Part shown: one piece after another, positions 33,394 to 41,380 of the stretch | How positions within the stretch are numbered: the stretch's first letter is position 1 | Layout: each line of letters starts with the position of its first letter | NCBI GenBank assembly: GCA_903921725.1 | Contig: CAIXRA010000037.1 | Location: 33,322 to 97,321, forward strand | Origin: an uncultured Lentisphaerota bacterium | GTDB lineage: Bacteria > Verrucomicrobiota > Lentisphaeria > Oligosphaerales > CAITYL01 | Length of the DNA stretch: 64,000 nt | Direction: 5' to 3' | Translations under genes and position numbers: made by a program | The notes under the pieces: model-generated | Databases searched by the model: none | The model's input: the letters and a program-made list of their open reading frames with translations, nothing else | Told to the model about the DNA's origin: nothing

Positions 33394-34422
33394 ATGTTAA
33401 ACGACCTGCTTTGGTTTCCGACACGCGCAATCCCCCTGCTTTGGGCTTGGGGTGGCGGCCTGCACCGTTCAGCCACGGCATGGCTCGGCTATGCACTGGC
33501 CCTGGCGGCGCTCCTGCTGCTGGTCGCCTGCGTCCGCTCACTCCTGAAACTGCACTTGGTGCGCGCGGCGGCCTTCCTGCTTCTTGGCGCCATCTTGGGG
33601 GTCTGCGGCTCCGCCATGGCCGGTTTCGGCACACACTTTGACCGGGGCGACGGCGGCGGGACGGCCATCGCCGGAGCCCAGGTGCTCGAGCTGGACGGCC
33701 CGGCGACCGCGGACCTGGGCACGCTCGTGCTCATCGGCGGCTACGGCTCCGAGTCCCCCGTCTTCAGCGAGCCGGCCGTCTTCCGGGAAGCGGGTGCGGA
33801 ATCCGCAGACCCCGTTGTGGCGCGTTTCCACCGGCGCGTCATCGTCCGCCTCCACGGCGGATTCGGCTGGAACGATTCCATCCGCGCGGCCAATATCGCC
33901 GCAACGATTCAGTCGTGGCTGGAGCAAAAGGAATCCGCATGGAAGGACGGGAGCCGGCGGTACAACGTCGTGGTGGCACACTCGCGCGGAAGCCAGGTCC
34001 TGGCAATGACGCCGTGGTTCCGCAAGCACGGATGGCAGCGCATCGCCGTGCATCCGCCAGCCGGGGTCAACCTCCTCTTCCGCCTCTTCGATTTCGCCTG
34101 CCCGGAGATTGACGAGATTGATGACACCGGCGCGCGGCTGCTGCACGAGTTCCGCTATGGCGGCGGGAAGAAGCTCCAGCCGTGGACGGCGGTCTATCAG
34201 GCCTGGGGCTGGGACCAGACGGTCGACCGCTTCCCCGAGGACACGGGGCTCGTCCTGCGCAACGAGGGGCCGTTCGGCTCGCACGTGACCCCGTTCTGCG
34301 ACCGCAACAGCTATTTCTGGCGGGAGTTCGAAAACAGCCTGCCGCCGCGGAAGGACGCAGCCCCCGCAGTGTCCGCGGAGAAACGGCCGAGTGTCCAGGC
34401 GGCGGCGAGCCCCGCCGCGTAG
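33394..34422 (+). CDS. Membrane-anchored protein with alpha/beta-hydrolase-like features
   Basis: The 342-residue protein has two or three N-terminal membrane helices (WLGYALALAALLLLVACV, AAAFLLLGAILGVCGSAMAG), then a soluble domain. RYNVVVAHSRGSQVLAMTPWF looks like the nucleophile elbow of an alpha/beta hydrolase (AHSRGS for G-x-S-x-G), with a later His in FGSHVTPF. I cannot name a family. I start at MLNDLLWF and not at the longer track ORF, because the extension is Pro/Arg-rich. The 3' end overlaps the convergent DUF2809 gene by 112 bases, with residues after about 305 (NSLPPRKD..., Ala/Ser-rich) lying in the overlap. Confidence 0.65.
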   Translation: MLNDLLWFPTRAIPLLWAWGGGLHRSATAWLGYALALAALLLLVACVRSLLKLHLVRAAAFLLLGAILGVCGSAMAGFGTHFDRGDGGGTAIAGAQVLELDGPATADLGTLVLIGGYGSESPVFSEPAVFREAGAESADPVVARFHRRVIVRLHGGFGWNDSIRAANIAATIQSWLEQKESAWKDGSRRYNVVVAHSRGSQVLAMTPWFRKHGWQRIAVHPPAGVNLLFRLFDFACPEIDEIDDTGARLLHEFRYGGGKKLQPWTAVYQAWGWDQTVDRFPEDTGLVLRNEGPFGSHVTPFCDRNSYFWREFENSLPPRKDAAPAVSAEKRPSVQAAASPAA

Positions 34423-34745
34423 GCCAGCAGATCCAGCCAGGAAAACGCGGTCCCCAGCAGCCGGCCGGCGAGCCGGACCGGCAGGGCGGCATGACGGCTC
34501 CATCCCAGCGGAATGTCGGTCAACTGGAACAGCTCCAGCCCGAGCATGACGGCGGCGGCGGCGGCAATCAGCCGTGCGGAGTCCGCACGCGTGAAAACGA
34601 GCCGCAGCAGCAGGAAGACCATGACGGCGTAGAGGGCGTCGCCCGGGTATTTGTCCAGCAGCGGCGTGCCGGTGTGGAGCAGGCGCGAGGCCAGGCCGGC
34701 CGCCACCACCAGGAGAAGGAGAAGAAACGTCCGGCGCCGGTTCAT
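34311..34745 (-). CDS. DUF2809 family membrane protein
   Basis: The 144-residue product has four hydrophobic helices and reads as DUF2809: FLLLLLVVAAGLASRLL, LLDKYPGDALYAVMVFLLLRLVF, ALELFQLTD (here LGLELFQLTDIP), and LLGTAFSWLDLLAYAAGL. The family is uncharacterised. Its ATG overlaps the DUF362 stop by 4 bases, so it is the third gene of a short minus-strand operon with 35962 and 37500. Its C-terminal third overlaps the plus-strand hydrolase-like gene. Confidence 0.82.
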   Translation of the reverse strand: MNRRRTFLLLLLVVAAGLASRLLHTGTPLLDKYPGDALYAVMVFLLLRLVFTRADSARLIAAAAAVMLGLELFQLTDIPLGWSRHAALPVRLAGRLLGTAFSWLDLLAYAAGLAAAWTLGRFSADTAGAASFRGGRLFSNSRQK

Positions 34746-35962
34746 CCCCGTCCGTCTCCTCCGCCGGCTTCCGTCTTCCGTTTGAACCAGCTTTGCAGCC
34801 AGCTCCGGAAGCGCAGGAGACGCATCAGCGGCGACCCGACCTCGACGGCATGCATGGGGCAGCTCTCGACGCAGCACATGCAGAGGATGCATTTCTCGCC
34901 GAGGACCGGGCCGACGCGGCCGTCCGGCGCCGTGGGAATCGCCTTCACCGGGCAGATGCCGGCGCAGATGCCGCAGCGGGTGCAGAGCGGCCGGGCGATC
35001 CGCGGCCGGCAGCGGGTGAAACGGGTCAGCAGGCGGAACAGCGGTTCGGGGATCTGCTGGAGGCGGCGCGCGATGGACGGCTTCATGCGGACTCCGCGCA
35101 GAGCGTCAAGTCCGTCGCCCGCCACGCAGGCAGTCTGCCAGCCGGCGCTGCCGAACCCGCGCTCGACGGCGAAGCGGATCATTGGAACTTTCTGCGGCTC
35201 AATGCCAAGCGCCAAACAGCAGAGGGCGTCCACCGCCACGGCATCGGCACCGGCCACGAGCACGCCCACCGCCAAAGGCCTGCCGCTGGCGGGGCCGTCG
35301 CCCTCCATCGCCACCACGGCATCCACGACCGTCAGGTGCGGTTTCAGCGCGCCGTAGACATCCGCCAGGAAGGAACTCATCGTCACCGGCGAGGGGAAGT
35401 TGGCGTGGAACATCGCCTTGGCCTGGCCGGACACGAGGCCGAAGACGTTCTTCATGCCGCAGGTGAGCGTCGTCAGGGCGTGCGTCTTGAGCTTCGGCAG
35501 CGAGATCACGACATCGGCCTGCCTGTACCATTCCGGGACCGGCAGGAAGCCGTCGCGGCAGGGGATGGGGACGATGCCGCAGCCGTAGCTCTTCAGTTCC
35601 GCCCCCGTGCGTGCGGCGACCCCGGCCATCCCGGTCGTCCGCCAGAGGTGCGGCTCCGGGTGGCTACCCGCCGGACTGTCGGCGATCCAGACCCGCCCCG
35701 CCCCGGCCTCCAGGCAGAGCCGCGCCATCGCCTCGACGACGGCCGGGTGCGTGGTGACCGCCTCCTCCGGCGCTCGCGCGCTGAGCAGGTTCGGCTTGAG
35801 CAGGACGGTATGGCCCGGCTTCACCCAGCGGGAGATGCCGCCGATTCCATCAAGCGCCGTCCGGAGAGACAGAAGAACGCGGCTGGAATCATAGTCCGCA
35901 CAGCGCACGATGGCCAGGCCTGCGGCGGGGGATGCGGTGTTTGTCAGAGTGTCGGATGTCAT
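34742..35962 (-). CDS. DUF362 protein with C-terminal 2[4Fe-4S] ferredoxin domain
   Basis: The 406-residue protein has a DUF362 domain (about 15-300: HTVLLKPNLLSARAPEEAVTTHP, KLKTHALTTLTCGMKNVFGLV, VVDAVVAMEGDGPASGRP, DALCCLALGIEP). A ferredoxin domain with CTRCGICAGICP and CILCMCCVESCP follows near the C-terminus. DUF362-ferredoxin proteins are predicted redox enzymes of unknown substrate. The start MTSDTLTN overlaps the upstream gene's stop by 4 bases. The track ORF of 1088 residues extends across two other genes in a shadow frame, so I reject that extension. Confidence 0.9.
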   Translation of the reverse strand: MTSDTLTNTASPAAGLAIVRCADYDSSRVLLSLRTALDGIGGISRWVKPGHTVLLKPNLLSARAPEEAVTTHPAVVEAMARLCLEAGAGRVWIADSPAGSHPEPHLWRTTGMAGVAARTGAELKSYGCGIVPIPCRDGFLPVPEWYRQADVVISLPKLKTHALTTLTCGMKNVFGLVSGQAKAMFHANFPSPVTMSSFLADVYGALKPHLTVVDAVVAMEGDGPASGRPLAVGVLVAGADAVAVDALCCLALGIEPQKVPMIRFAVERGFGSAGWQTACVAGDGLDALRGVRMKPSIARRLQQIPEPLFRLLTRFTRCRPRIARPLCTRCGICAGICPVKAIPTAPDGRVGPVLGEKCILCMCCVESCPMHAVEVGSPLMRLLRFRSWLQSWFKRKTEAGGGDGRG

Positions 35963-37500
35963 GACGGTAATGTACACGCGGAGGGCGCTTTTCCGGAATG
36001 CCGGGCGGTGCACGGCATGCACAGCGCCGGAAAAAGCACGGCTACGGCAAACAGCGTCAGGCCGGAAAACCACAGGCCGGCGGCGAGGGCCAGCATCCCC
36101 AGCCAGAGGAACGCCTGGAACCGCGGAAGCGGAACCGCCCCGCAAAACGGCCGCCGCCAGCACCGGAGCACGATGAACAACAGAAGTCCGCCGAGGCCAA
36201 GATAGAAGGCGAAAAAGCCCCAGACGATCGGCGGCAGCGAACCGCCGGTCACAAGCGGAACCCCGGCCGCCGGCTGCCGCGTCAGGAGGAACAGCAGGTT
36301 CGCCTCGCCCAGCAGCGGCGCATGCTGTCCCGAGACGGAGGAGAGGATGCGCGGCCCCAGCCAACCGCCGTCCGGCAACGGCCAAGCCGCCGCCAGGACC
36401 TGTCCGGAGAGCGGCCAGGCATGGTCGAAGCGGCCGTTGGCGCGCGCCGCCGCCACACCGAAGGCGTTCCCCGACGGGCTGAACCCCCACATCACCGGCC
36501 CGGAGTCCTGATCCATCAGCCAATCGTGCCCCGGCATGCCCTTGGGATACTCGCGGAAACCGGCGGCGCCGATGCGGTTCTGCCAGAAATTTTGGACATA
36601 GGCATCGTACCACTGCCGGGCGACGTCCGGGTACAGCTCCGGCGCGTAGATCAGCACGTAGGAGTTGCCGATGCCGCGCGAGGGTCCGCCCGGCACGCCG
36701 CTGGCCGGATCGCCGATGTACGGCGGCAGGCCGCAGGAGTCGAGCATCGGCCCGGAAAAGGCGCGCAACGCCTGCGTCACAAAGGCGCTGCGGTCGGTTC
36801 CCAAAACGGAGTCCGCGCGGCGGATGCTCCAGACGGCGGCGAACACGTCGATGGGATAACACTCGGCTGGGTAATCGTGGAGCCAGCCGTGCGGCGAGGC
36901 GGCGAGGTCGGCGGCGAGCGTCTCCGCCTGGTCCGCCAGCAGCGCGCGATGGCGCCGGTCGCCGGTGAGCCGCTCGTAGCTGGTCAGCCCCTGGATCAGC
37001 ATGGCGCGGAAGAATACGTTTTCCCGGTGCAGATAGCCGTCGCCCCAGTGCTGCCGGACCCAGGTGTGGTGGACGGGGTCGGTGATGAGATCCGCGCAGG
37101 CTTCGACGGCGCCCCGTGCGTAGTCGCGCGGGGCCGGCCCCTGCGGATGCCGCTCCCACTCCTCCTGCAGCGCCTCGGTGGCGGCGAGATAGAACACGGA
37201 GCCGAACATGGGCCATTCCGTCGAGGGCACGTCGTACAGGTTCAGATGCGCCGCCACGCCGGACGCCAGCCGATTGCGTGCCCATGCCTCGTAGCGCGGG
37301 GTCAGGCTTTTGTGGACGCGCCAGGCGACGCGCGGGATTCCTCCCGGGCCGCGCAGGGCCGGATCGGCGAGGTCGCGCGCCAGCCACAGTCCCGGCAGGA
37401 GCAGGAACCACAGGGCCAGGACGGCCACCCCCGCGAGATTGATCCGGCGCATCCAGTCGAGGCGCCCGTCCGTCCGTCCGCCGCCGGCCTTGGTTTCCAT
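35959..37500 (-). CDS. Membrane protein with a large helical soluble domain, function unknown
   Basis: The 513-residue protein has one N-terminal membrane helix (LAGVAVLALWFLLLPGLWLA), a soluble region of about 380 residues, and three or four C-terminal helices (VWGFFAFYLGLGGLLLFIVL, FLWLGMLALAAGLWF, LFAVAVLFPALC). The soluble region is rich in Trp/Tyr and paired helices (STEWPMFGSVFYLAATEALQ, GYLHRENVFFRAMLIQGLTSYERL, GWLHDYPAECYPIDVFAAVW), which resembles an (alpha/alpha) toroid like that in some glycan-active or linalool-dehydratase-like enzymes. I cannot name the family. It heads the operon with the DUF362 and DUF2809 genes. Confidence 0.7.
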   Translation of the reverse strand: METKAGGGRTDGRLDWMRRINLAGVAVLALWFLLLPGLWLARDLADPALRGPGGIPRVAWRVHKSLTPRYEAWARNRLASGVAAHLNLYDVPSTEWPMFGSVFYLAATEALQEEWERHPQGPAPRDYARGAVEACADLITDPVHHTWVRQHWGDGYLHRENVFFRAMLIQGLTSYERLTGDRRHRALLADQAETLAADLAASPHGWLHDYPAECYPIDVFAAVWSIRRADSVLGTDRSAFVTQALRAFSGPMLDSCGLPPYIGDPASGVPGGPSRGIGNSYVLIYAPELYPDVARQWYDAYVQNFWQNRIGAAGFREYPKGMPGHDWLMDQDSGPVMWGFSPSGNAFGVAAARANGRFDHAWPLSGQVLAAAWPLPDGGWLGPRILSSVSGQHAPLLGEANLLFLLTRQPAAGVPLVTGGSLPPIVWGFFAFYLGLGGLLLFIVLRCWRRPFCGAVPLPRFQAFLWLGMLALAAGLWFSGLTLFAVAVLFPALCMPCTARHSGKAPSACTLPS

Positions 37501-37769
37501 GTTCCGCCTCCCGTCCCGTCCTGTTGCGCCTCCACGGCTCCGTCTTCCGACCGCAATCTACCACCGCGCAAATGGCTTTGCAATGCAAAGCAAGCAAAAG
37601 AACGGTTTCCATGTTTGCGGCACGCTGAAGCGGTGAACTCCAACGGTTGATGGAACGGCGGCACGCTGATTTCGCGCGCGTTGACTTCACGGGGCGGCGG
37701 GCAATATTATTCGACTCTGTGTAACGATACGATGGAACAGCCGGGCCGGCCGCACGCGAGGTGGAGATC

Positions 37770-39134
37770 ATGGCAGCGTACAAGCACATTCTGTCCGAGC
37801 GCGACATGCCGCGCAAGTGGTACAACATCCAGGCCGACATGCCGACGCCGATGCGGCCGCCGCTGCACCCCGGCACCGGCCAGCCGATCGCCGCGGCCGA
37901 CCTCGAGCGCGTCTTCCCCGGCAACCTGATCGAGCAGGAGATGAGCACGCAGCGCTGGATCGACATTCCCGAGCCGGTAATCGAGCGGCTCCTCACCTTC
38001 CGCCCCACCCCGCTCCGCCGCGCCTACGCCTTCGAGAAGGCGCTGAAGACGCCCGCGAAGATCTACTGCAAGGACGAGAGCGTCTCGCCGCCGGGAAGTC
38101 ACAAGTTCAACACCGCCATCGCGCAGGCGTTCTACAACAAGGAATTCGGCATCAAGCGCATCGCCACCGAGACCGGCGCGGGGCAGTGGGGTTCCTCGCT
38201 CGCCCTGGCCTGCCAGTTCTTCGGGCTGGAGCTGAAGGTCTACATGGTCCGCGTCAGCTTCGAACAGAAGCCGTTCCGCAAGCTGATGATGCAGGCCTGG
38301 GGCGCCAAGTGCGTCGGCAGCCCGAGTCAGGACACCGCCGCCGGCCGCAAGGTTTTGGCCGAGATGCCGGACACGCCGGGAAGCCTGGCCATCGCCATCA
38401 GCGAAGCCGTCGAGGACGCGGTCACCACGCCGGACACGCGCTACGCGCTGGGCAGCGTGCTGAACCATGTGCTGCTGCACCAGACGATCATCGGCCTGGA
38501 GACGCAGAAGCAGTTCAAGAAGCTGGGCGTCTCCCCGGATGTCGTCGTCGGCTGCGCGGGCGGCGGCTCGAACTTCGCGGGCATCGCCTTCCCGTTCCTG
38601 CGCGAGAAGATCCACGGTGCCAACGTGCGCATCGTCGCCGCCGAACCCACCGCCTGCCCGACGCTCACCCGCGGCGTGTTCGGCTACGATTTCGGCGACC
38701 TCTCCGGCTCCACGCCGCTGCTGCCGATGTACACGCTCGGGCACAAGTTCATCCCCGCCGCGCTGCATGCGGGCGGCCTCCGCTACCACGGCATGGCGCC
38801 GCTGGTCAGCCAGCTCACCAAGGACGGGCTCGTCGAAGCCACCTCGGTGCAGCAGCTCGAGAGCTACGCGGCCGGCGTGCTTTGGGCGCGCACGGAAGGG
38901 TTCATCCCCGCACCGGAAACCACCCACGCCATCGCCGCCGTCGTGAGAGAGGCCGAACGCGCCCGCGAGGAAGGCGTGGAGAAGAACATCGTCTTCTGCT
39001 ATTCCGGCCACGGCATCATGGATCTCAGCGGCTACGACGCCTATTTGGGCGGCAGGCTCACCAACTACGAGCTGCCGCAGTCGGAGATTGACCGCGCCAT
39101 CCACGACAACGGCAAGATGCCGCCGATCAACTGA
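37770..39134 (+). CDS. Tryptophan synthase beta-like PLP enzyme (TrpB2 type)
   Basis: The 454-residue enzyme is the longer TrpB2 form of tryptophan synthase beta, condensing indole with serine using PLP. The PLP lysine is in PPGSHKFNTAIAQAF, with TETGAGQWGSSLA, CAGGGSNFAGIAFP (phosphate-binding glycines) and FCYSGHGIMDLSGYDAY near the end. TrpB2 enzymes lack the TrpA-contact surface and usually work alone; no trpA is nearby. I choose the ATG (MAAYKHIL) after GAGGTGGAG. A strong terminator follows, so it is probably monocistronic. Confidence 0.92.
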   Translation: MAAYKHILSERDMPRKWYNIQADMPTPMRPPLHPGTGQPIAAADLERVFPGNLIEQEMSTQRWIDIPEPVIERLLTFRPTPLRRAYAFEKALKTPAKIYCKDESVSPPGSHKFNTAIAQAFYNKEFGIKRIATETGAGQWGSSLALACQFFGLELKVYMVRVSFEQKPFRKLMMQAWGAKCVGSPSQDTAAGRKVLAEMPDTPGSLAIAISEAVEDAVTTPDTRYALGSVLNHVLLHQTIIGLETQKQFKKLGVSPDVVVGCAGGGSNFAGIAFPFLREKIHGANVRIVAAEPTACPTLTRGVFGYDFGDLSGSTPLLPMYTLGHKFIPAALHAGGLRYHGMAPLVSQLTKDGLVEATSVQQLESYAAGVLWARTEGFIPAPETTHAIAAVVREAERAREEGVEKNIVFCYSGHGIMDLSGYDAYLGGRLTNYELPQSEIDRAIHDNGKMPPIN

Positions 39135-39158
39135 CCCGCCCTTTCCGCCAAAATGAGA

Positions 39159-39189
39159 CGGGCCGTCCATTTGCACAATGGACGGCCCG
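39159..39189 (+). terminator. Intrinsic terminator after trpB2
   Basis: CGGGCCGTCCATT pairs perfectly over 13 bp with AATGGACGGCCCG around the loop TGCAC, 24 bases after the stop codon. It is followed by CATCATTTTAC, a short T-run. Confidence 0.85.
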
Positions 39190-39213
39190 CATCATTTTAC
39201 GGACAAAAGAAGA

Positions 39214-39256
39214 GCCCCTGTCTCCGGGGAAATTGGGGGGGGGCGGAGACAGGGGC
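39214..39256. other. Second perfect hairpin with a G-run loop
   Basis: GCCCCTGTCTCCG and CGGAGACAGGGGC form a 13-bp perfect stem around a 17-base loop that ends in nine G. No T-run follows on either side. It sits between the trpB2 terminator and hemW, about 150 bases upstream of hemW. Confidence 0.75.
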
Positions 39257-39403
39257 GGAGGGACAACTGGATAACAGCACCATTCCGATGCCGTGTTTTA
39301 TAATTCATTGTTAAACTACAACACGCTCGCATAAATGCAAATGGTATTCAAAAAAAATCAAGCACCGGATCAATCGTGAGACTTTTGCTTTTGCAGGAAT
39401 GCG

Positions 39404-40543
39404 ATGACTCTTCACCCCATCAAAACAAGCATTGAATCACTGTATGTGCACATCCCCTTCTGTGCTTCAAAATGTTCCTACTGTGTCTTTTATTCCGTGC
39501 CTGCCGCGCCGGATTCCTCCCGCCTGAACTTCCTCGCCCGCCTGCTTCTGGAATTTGACGAACATGCGGCCGCCGGGAAAACCGACGGGCGGCCGATGTC
39601 CAGCGTTTTTATCGGCGGCGGAACGCCCACGCTGCTTGCGCCGCTGGAGCTGGAAGCGCTCCTGCGCGCCATCCGTTCCCGTTTCCCGCTCCGGCCGGAC
39701 GTTGAATTCAGCATCGAGTGCAATCCGGAAACCCTGACGGAGGAAAAGGCGGCGGTCCTCTCCGCCTGGGGCGTCAACCGGGTCAGCCTGGGCGCGCAGA
39801 GTTTTTCATCCGGCCTTCGTGCGCGCTTGGGCCGCAGCGGTGATCCCGGCCGGATCGGGCCGGCCGTCCGGATGCTACGGCGGCAGGGGATTGAGAACAT
39901 CGGCCTTGACCTGATTTATGCCATTCCCGGCCAGTGCATGAAGGAATGGGAGGCCGACCTGAAGGCGGCGCTGGCCTTCGGCCCGCAGCACCTTTCCACC
40001 TACTCGCTCACCATCGAGGAAGGAAGTGCGCTGGCGGCGGACGGCTCTCTTCAGGCTCCTGATGAGGCGCTGGCCGTGGAAATGTGGGAGACCGCGGAAG
40101 CGGTTGCGGAATCCGCAGGCATGAGGCGCTACGAGATTTCCAACTTCGCCGTTCCCGGTTTCGAGTGCCGCCACAACCTCTCCGCCTGGCATGCCGGAAC
40201 CTACCTCGGCTGCGGGCCGGCGGCATGCTCGTTCGATGGAGTTTTGCGCTGGGGCAACCCGGCCTCGCTGGAGGAATGGATGCAGCCGGAGATCCGCCGG
40301 GAGGAGGACCGCATTCCGCCCGAGGCGCGGGCGGCGGAAAGTCTCCTCTTCGGCCTGCGCACGGTGGACGGCTGGGAGCCGTGCGAATTCAAGGAGCGGA
40401 GCGGGTTCGACTTCCTGGAGCTGCGCGGGCCGCAGATCCGCAAGCTGGAAGCGGAGGGGCTGCTGGAGTTCCGGGACGGACGACTGAGGCCCACGCGCCG
40501 GGGGCTGCTCTTCAACGACGCCATCGGCCGCGAGCTTCTCTGA
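39404..40543 (+). CDS. hemW: HemW-like radical SAM protein
   Basis: The 379-residue protein belongs to the HemN/HemW radical-SAM family. The cluster motif is YVHIPFCASKCSYCVFYS (CxxxCxYC), followed by SVFIGGGTPTLL, EFSIECNPETL, VNRVSLGAQSF, NIGLDLIYAIPGQ and YEISNFA. HemW members insert haem into respiratory enzymes; coproporphyrinogen oxidase activity is unlikely because the extra N-terminal region of HemN is absent. The usual YCDF is YCVF here. The C-terminal winged-helix part (LEAEGLLEFRDGRLRPTRRGLLFNDAI) is present. An AGGAATGCG site precedes the ATG. Confidence 0.9.
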   Translation: MTLHPIKTSIESLYVHIPFCASKCSYCVFYSVPAAPDSSRLNFLARLLLEFDEHAAAGKTDGRPMSSVFIGGGTPTLLAPLELEALLRAIRSRFPLRPDVEFSIECNPETLTEEKAAVLSAWGVNRVSLGAQSFSSGLRARLGRSGDPGRIGPAVRMLRRQGIENIGLDLIYAIPGQCMKEWEADLKAALAFGPQHLSTYSLTIEEGSALAADGSLQAPDEALAVEMWETAEAVAESAGMRRYEISNFAVPGFECRHNLSAWHAGTYLGCGPAACSFDGVLRWGNPASLEEWMQPEIRREEDRIPPEARAAESLLFGLRTVDGWEPCEFKERSGFDFLELRGPQIRKLEAEGLLEFRDGRLRPTRRGLLFNDAIGRELL

Positions 40544-40640
40544 AAATCGGCTCGTTTCCACAACGCGGGGTTTGTTCCCCGCAAACGGCTATATTGCAGC
40601 ATCAAATACCATTGGCGCGCAGCTCGGGGGCACTTCTTCC

Positions 40641-41243
40641 ATGGGCAGCAAATTCATCAGCAACGGACTGGCATCAGCCAAACGGACGATGGCGGCGGCG
40701 AAAACGGAACCGGCCGCGATGCCGGTGTCACCCGCGCCCGCCGTCCCCCCGGCGAACCTCGGCGAGATTGTACGGCGGGAGGACGCCAAACTGCACGGCG
40801 ACCTGCTGGTCAAGGAACGCGCCGAGTTCCACAAGCACCGTCAGGAACTGCTTCCAGAACTCAGGGAAACCATCGTCGGACACCAGGCGGCGCTCCGGTC
40901 GCTGGAAGACCAGCTGGAAACCCTCATCCGCGCGCACCAGGATCTGGAATCCGCCGAGCTTTCCACCGACGGCCCGGTGTCGCTGGGCGAACTGCGCGAG
41001 GCCAAGCGGAATTTGGAAGCGGCGCGAATGGAGCTCATGAAGCTTCAGCGCCAGCAGGCGGCCGCCGCCCCGGCGACACCGCCGGCCGCACAGGCGCCGG
41101 GCACCGCCGCCGTTGTGCTGCCGGATCTCTCCTGGAAGCAGGCGGCGGTTCTTGGGCTCTCGCTGACCTGGCCCGTCGCCGTTGTGATCTTCCTCGGCGC
41201 GCTGTTCGTCGGCATCTGCCTCCTGTCGGTGTTCAAGACCTGA
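40641..41243 (+). CDS. Coiled-coil protein with C-terminal membrane helix
   Basis: I do not recognise a family. The 200-residue product has an Ala/Pro-rich N-terminus, a long charged coiled coil (about 35-135: IVRREDAKLHGDLLVKERAE, HQAALRSLEDQLETLIRAHQ, REAKRNLEAARMELMKLQRQ), an Ala/Pro linker and a C-terminal hydrophobic helix (PVAVVIFLGALFVGICLLSVF) that would anchor it with the coil facing the cytoplasm. The start MGSKFISN is uncertain; an in-frame ATG at 40572 exists but the leader has poor composition. Confidence 0.65.
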   Translation: MGSKFISNGLASAKRTMAAAKTEPAAMPVSPAPAVPPANLGEIVRREDAKLHGDLLVKERAEFHKHRQELLPELRETIVGHQAALRSLEDQLETLIRAHQDLESAELSTDGPVSLGELREAKRNLEAARMELMKLQRQQAAAAPATPPAAQAPGTAAVVLPDLSWKQAAVLGLSLTWPVAVVIFLGALFVGICLLSVFKT

Positions 41244-41380
41244 TCCGCGCTCCGGCGGGTGGACACCCTTCGCGCACAACCGGACAAACATCCGGCGGAC
41301 GGGGCATGGAACCGCACAATAATCCGGCGTGTCCGACGTTTGGAAAGCAGACGTTTACACTCACACGCCGGAGTTCCGCC

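Noticed and set aside
34742-38008. 1088-residue minus-strand ORF
   Set aside because: Only the C-terminal 406 residues (DUF362-ferredoxin) are real; the rest is a shadow of the membrane-protein gene and antisense of trpB2.
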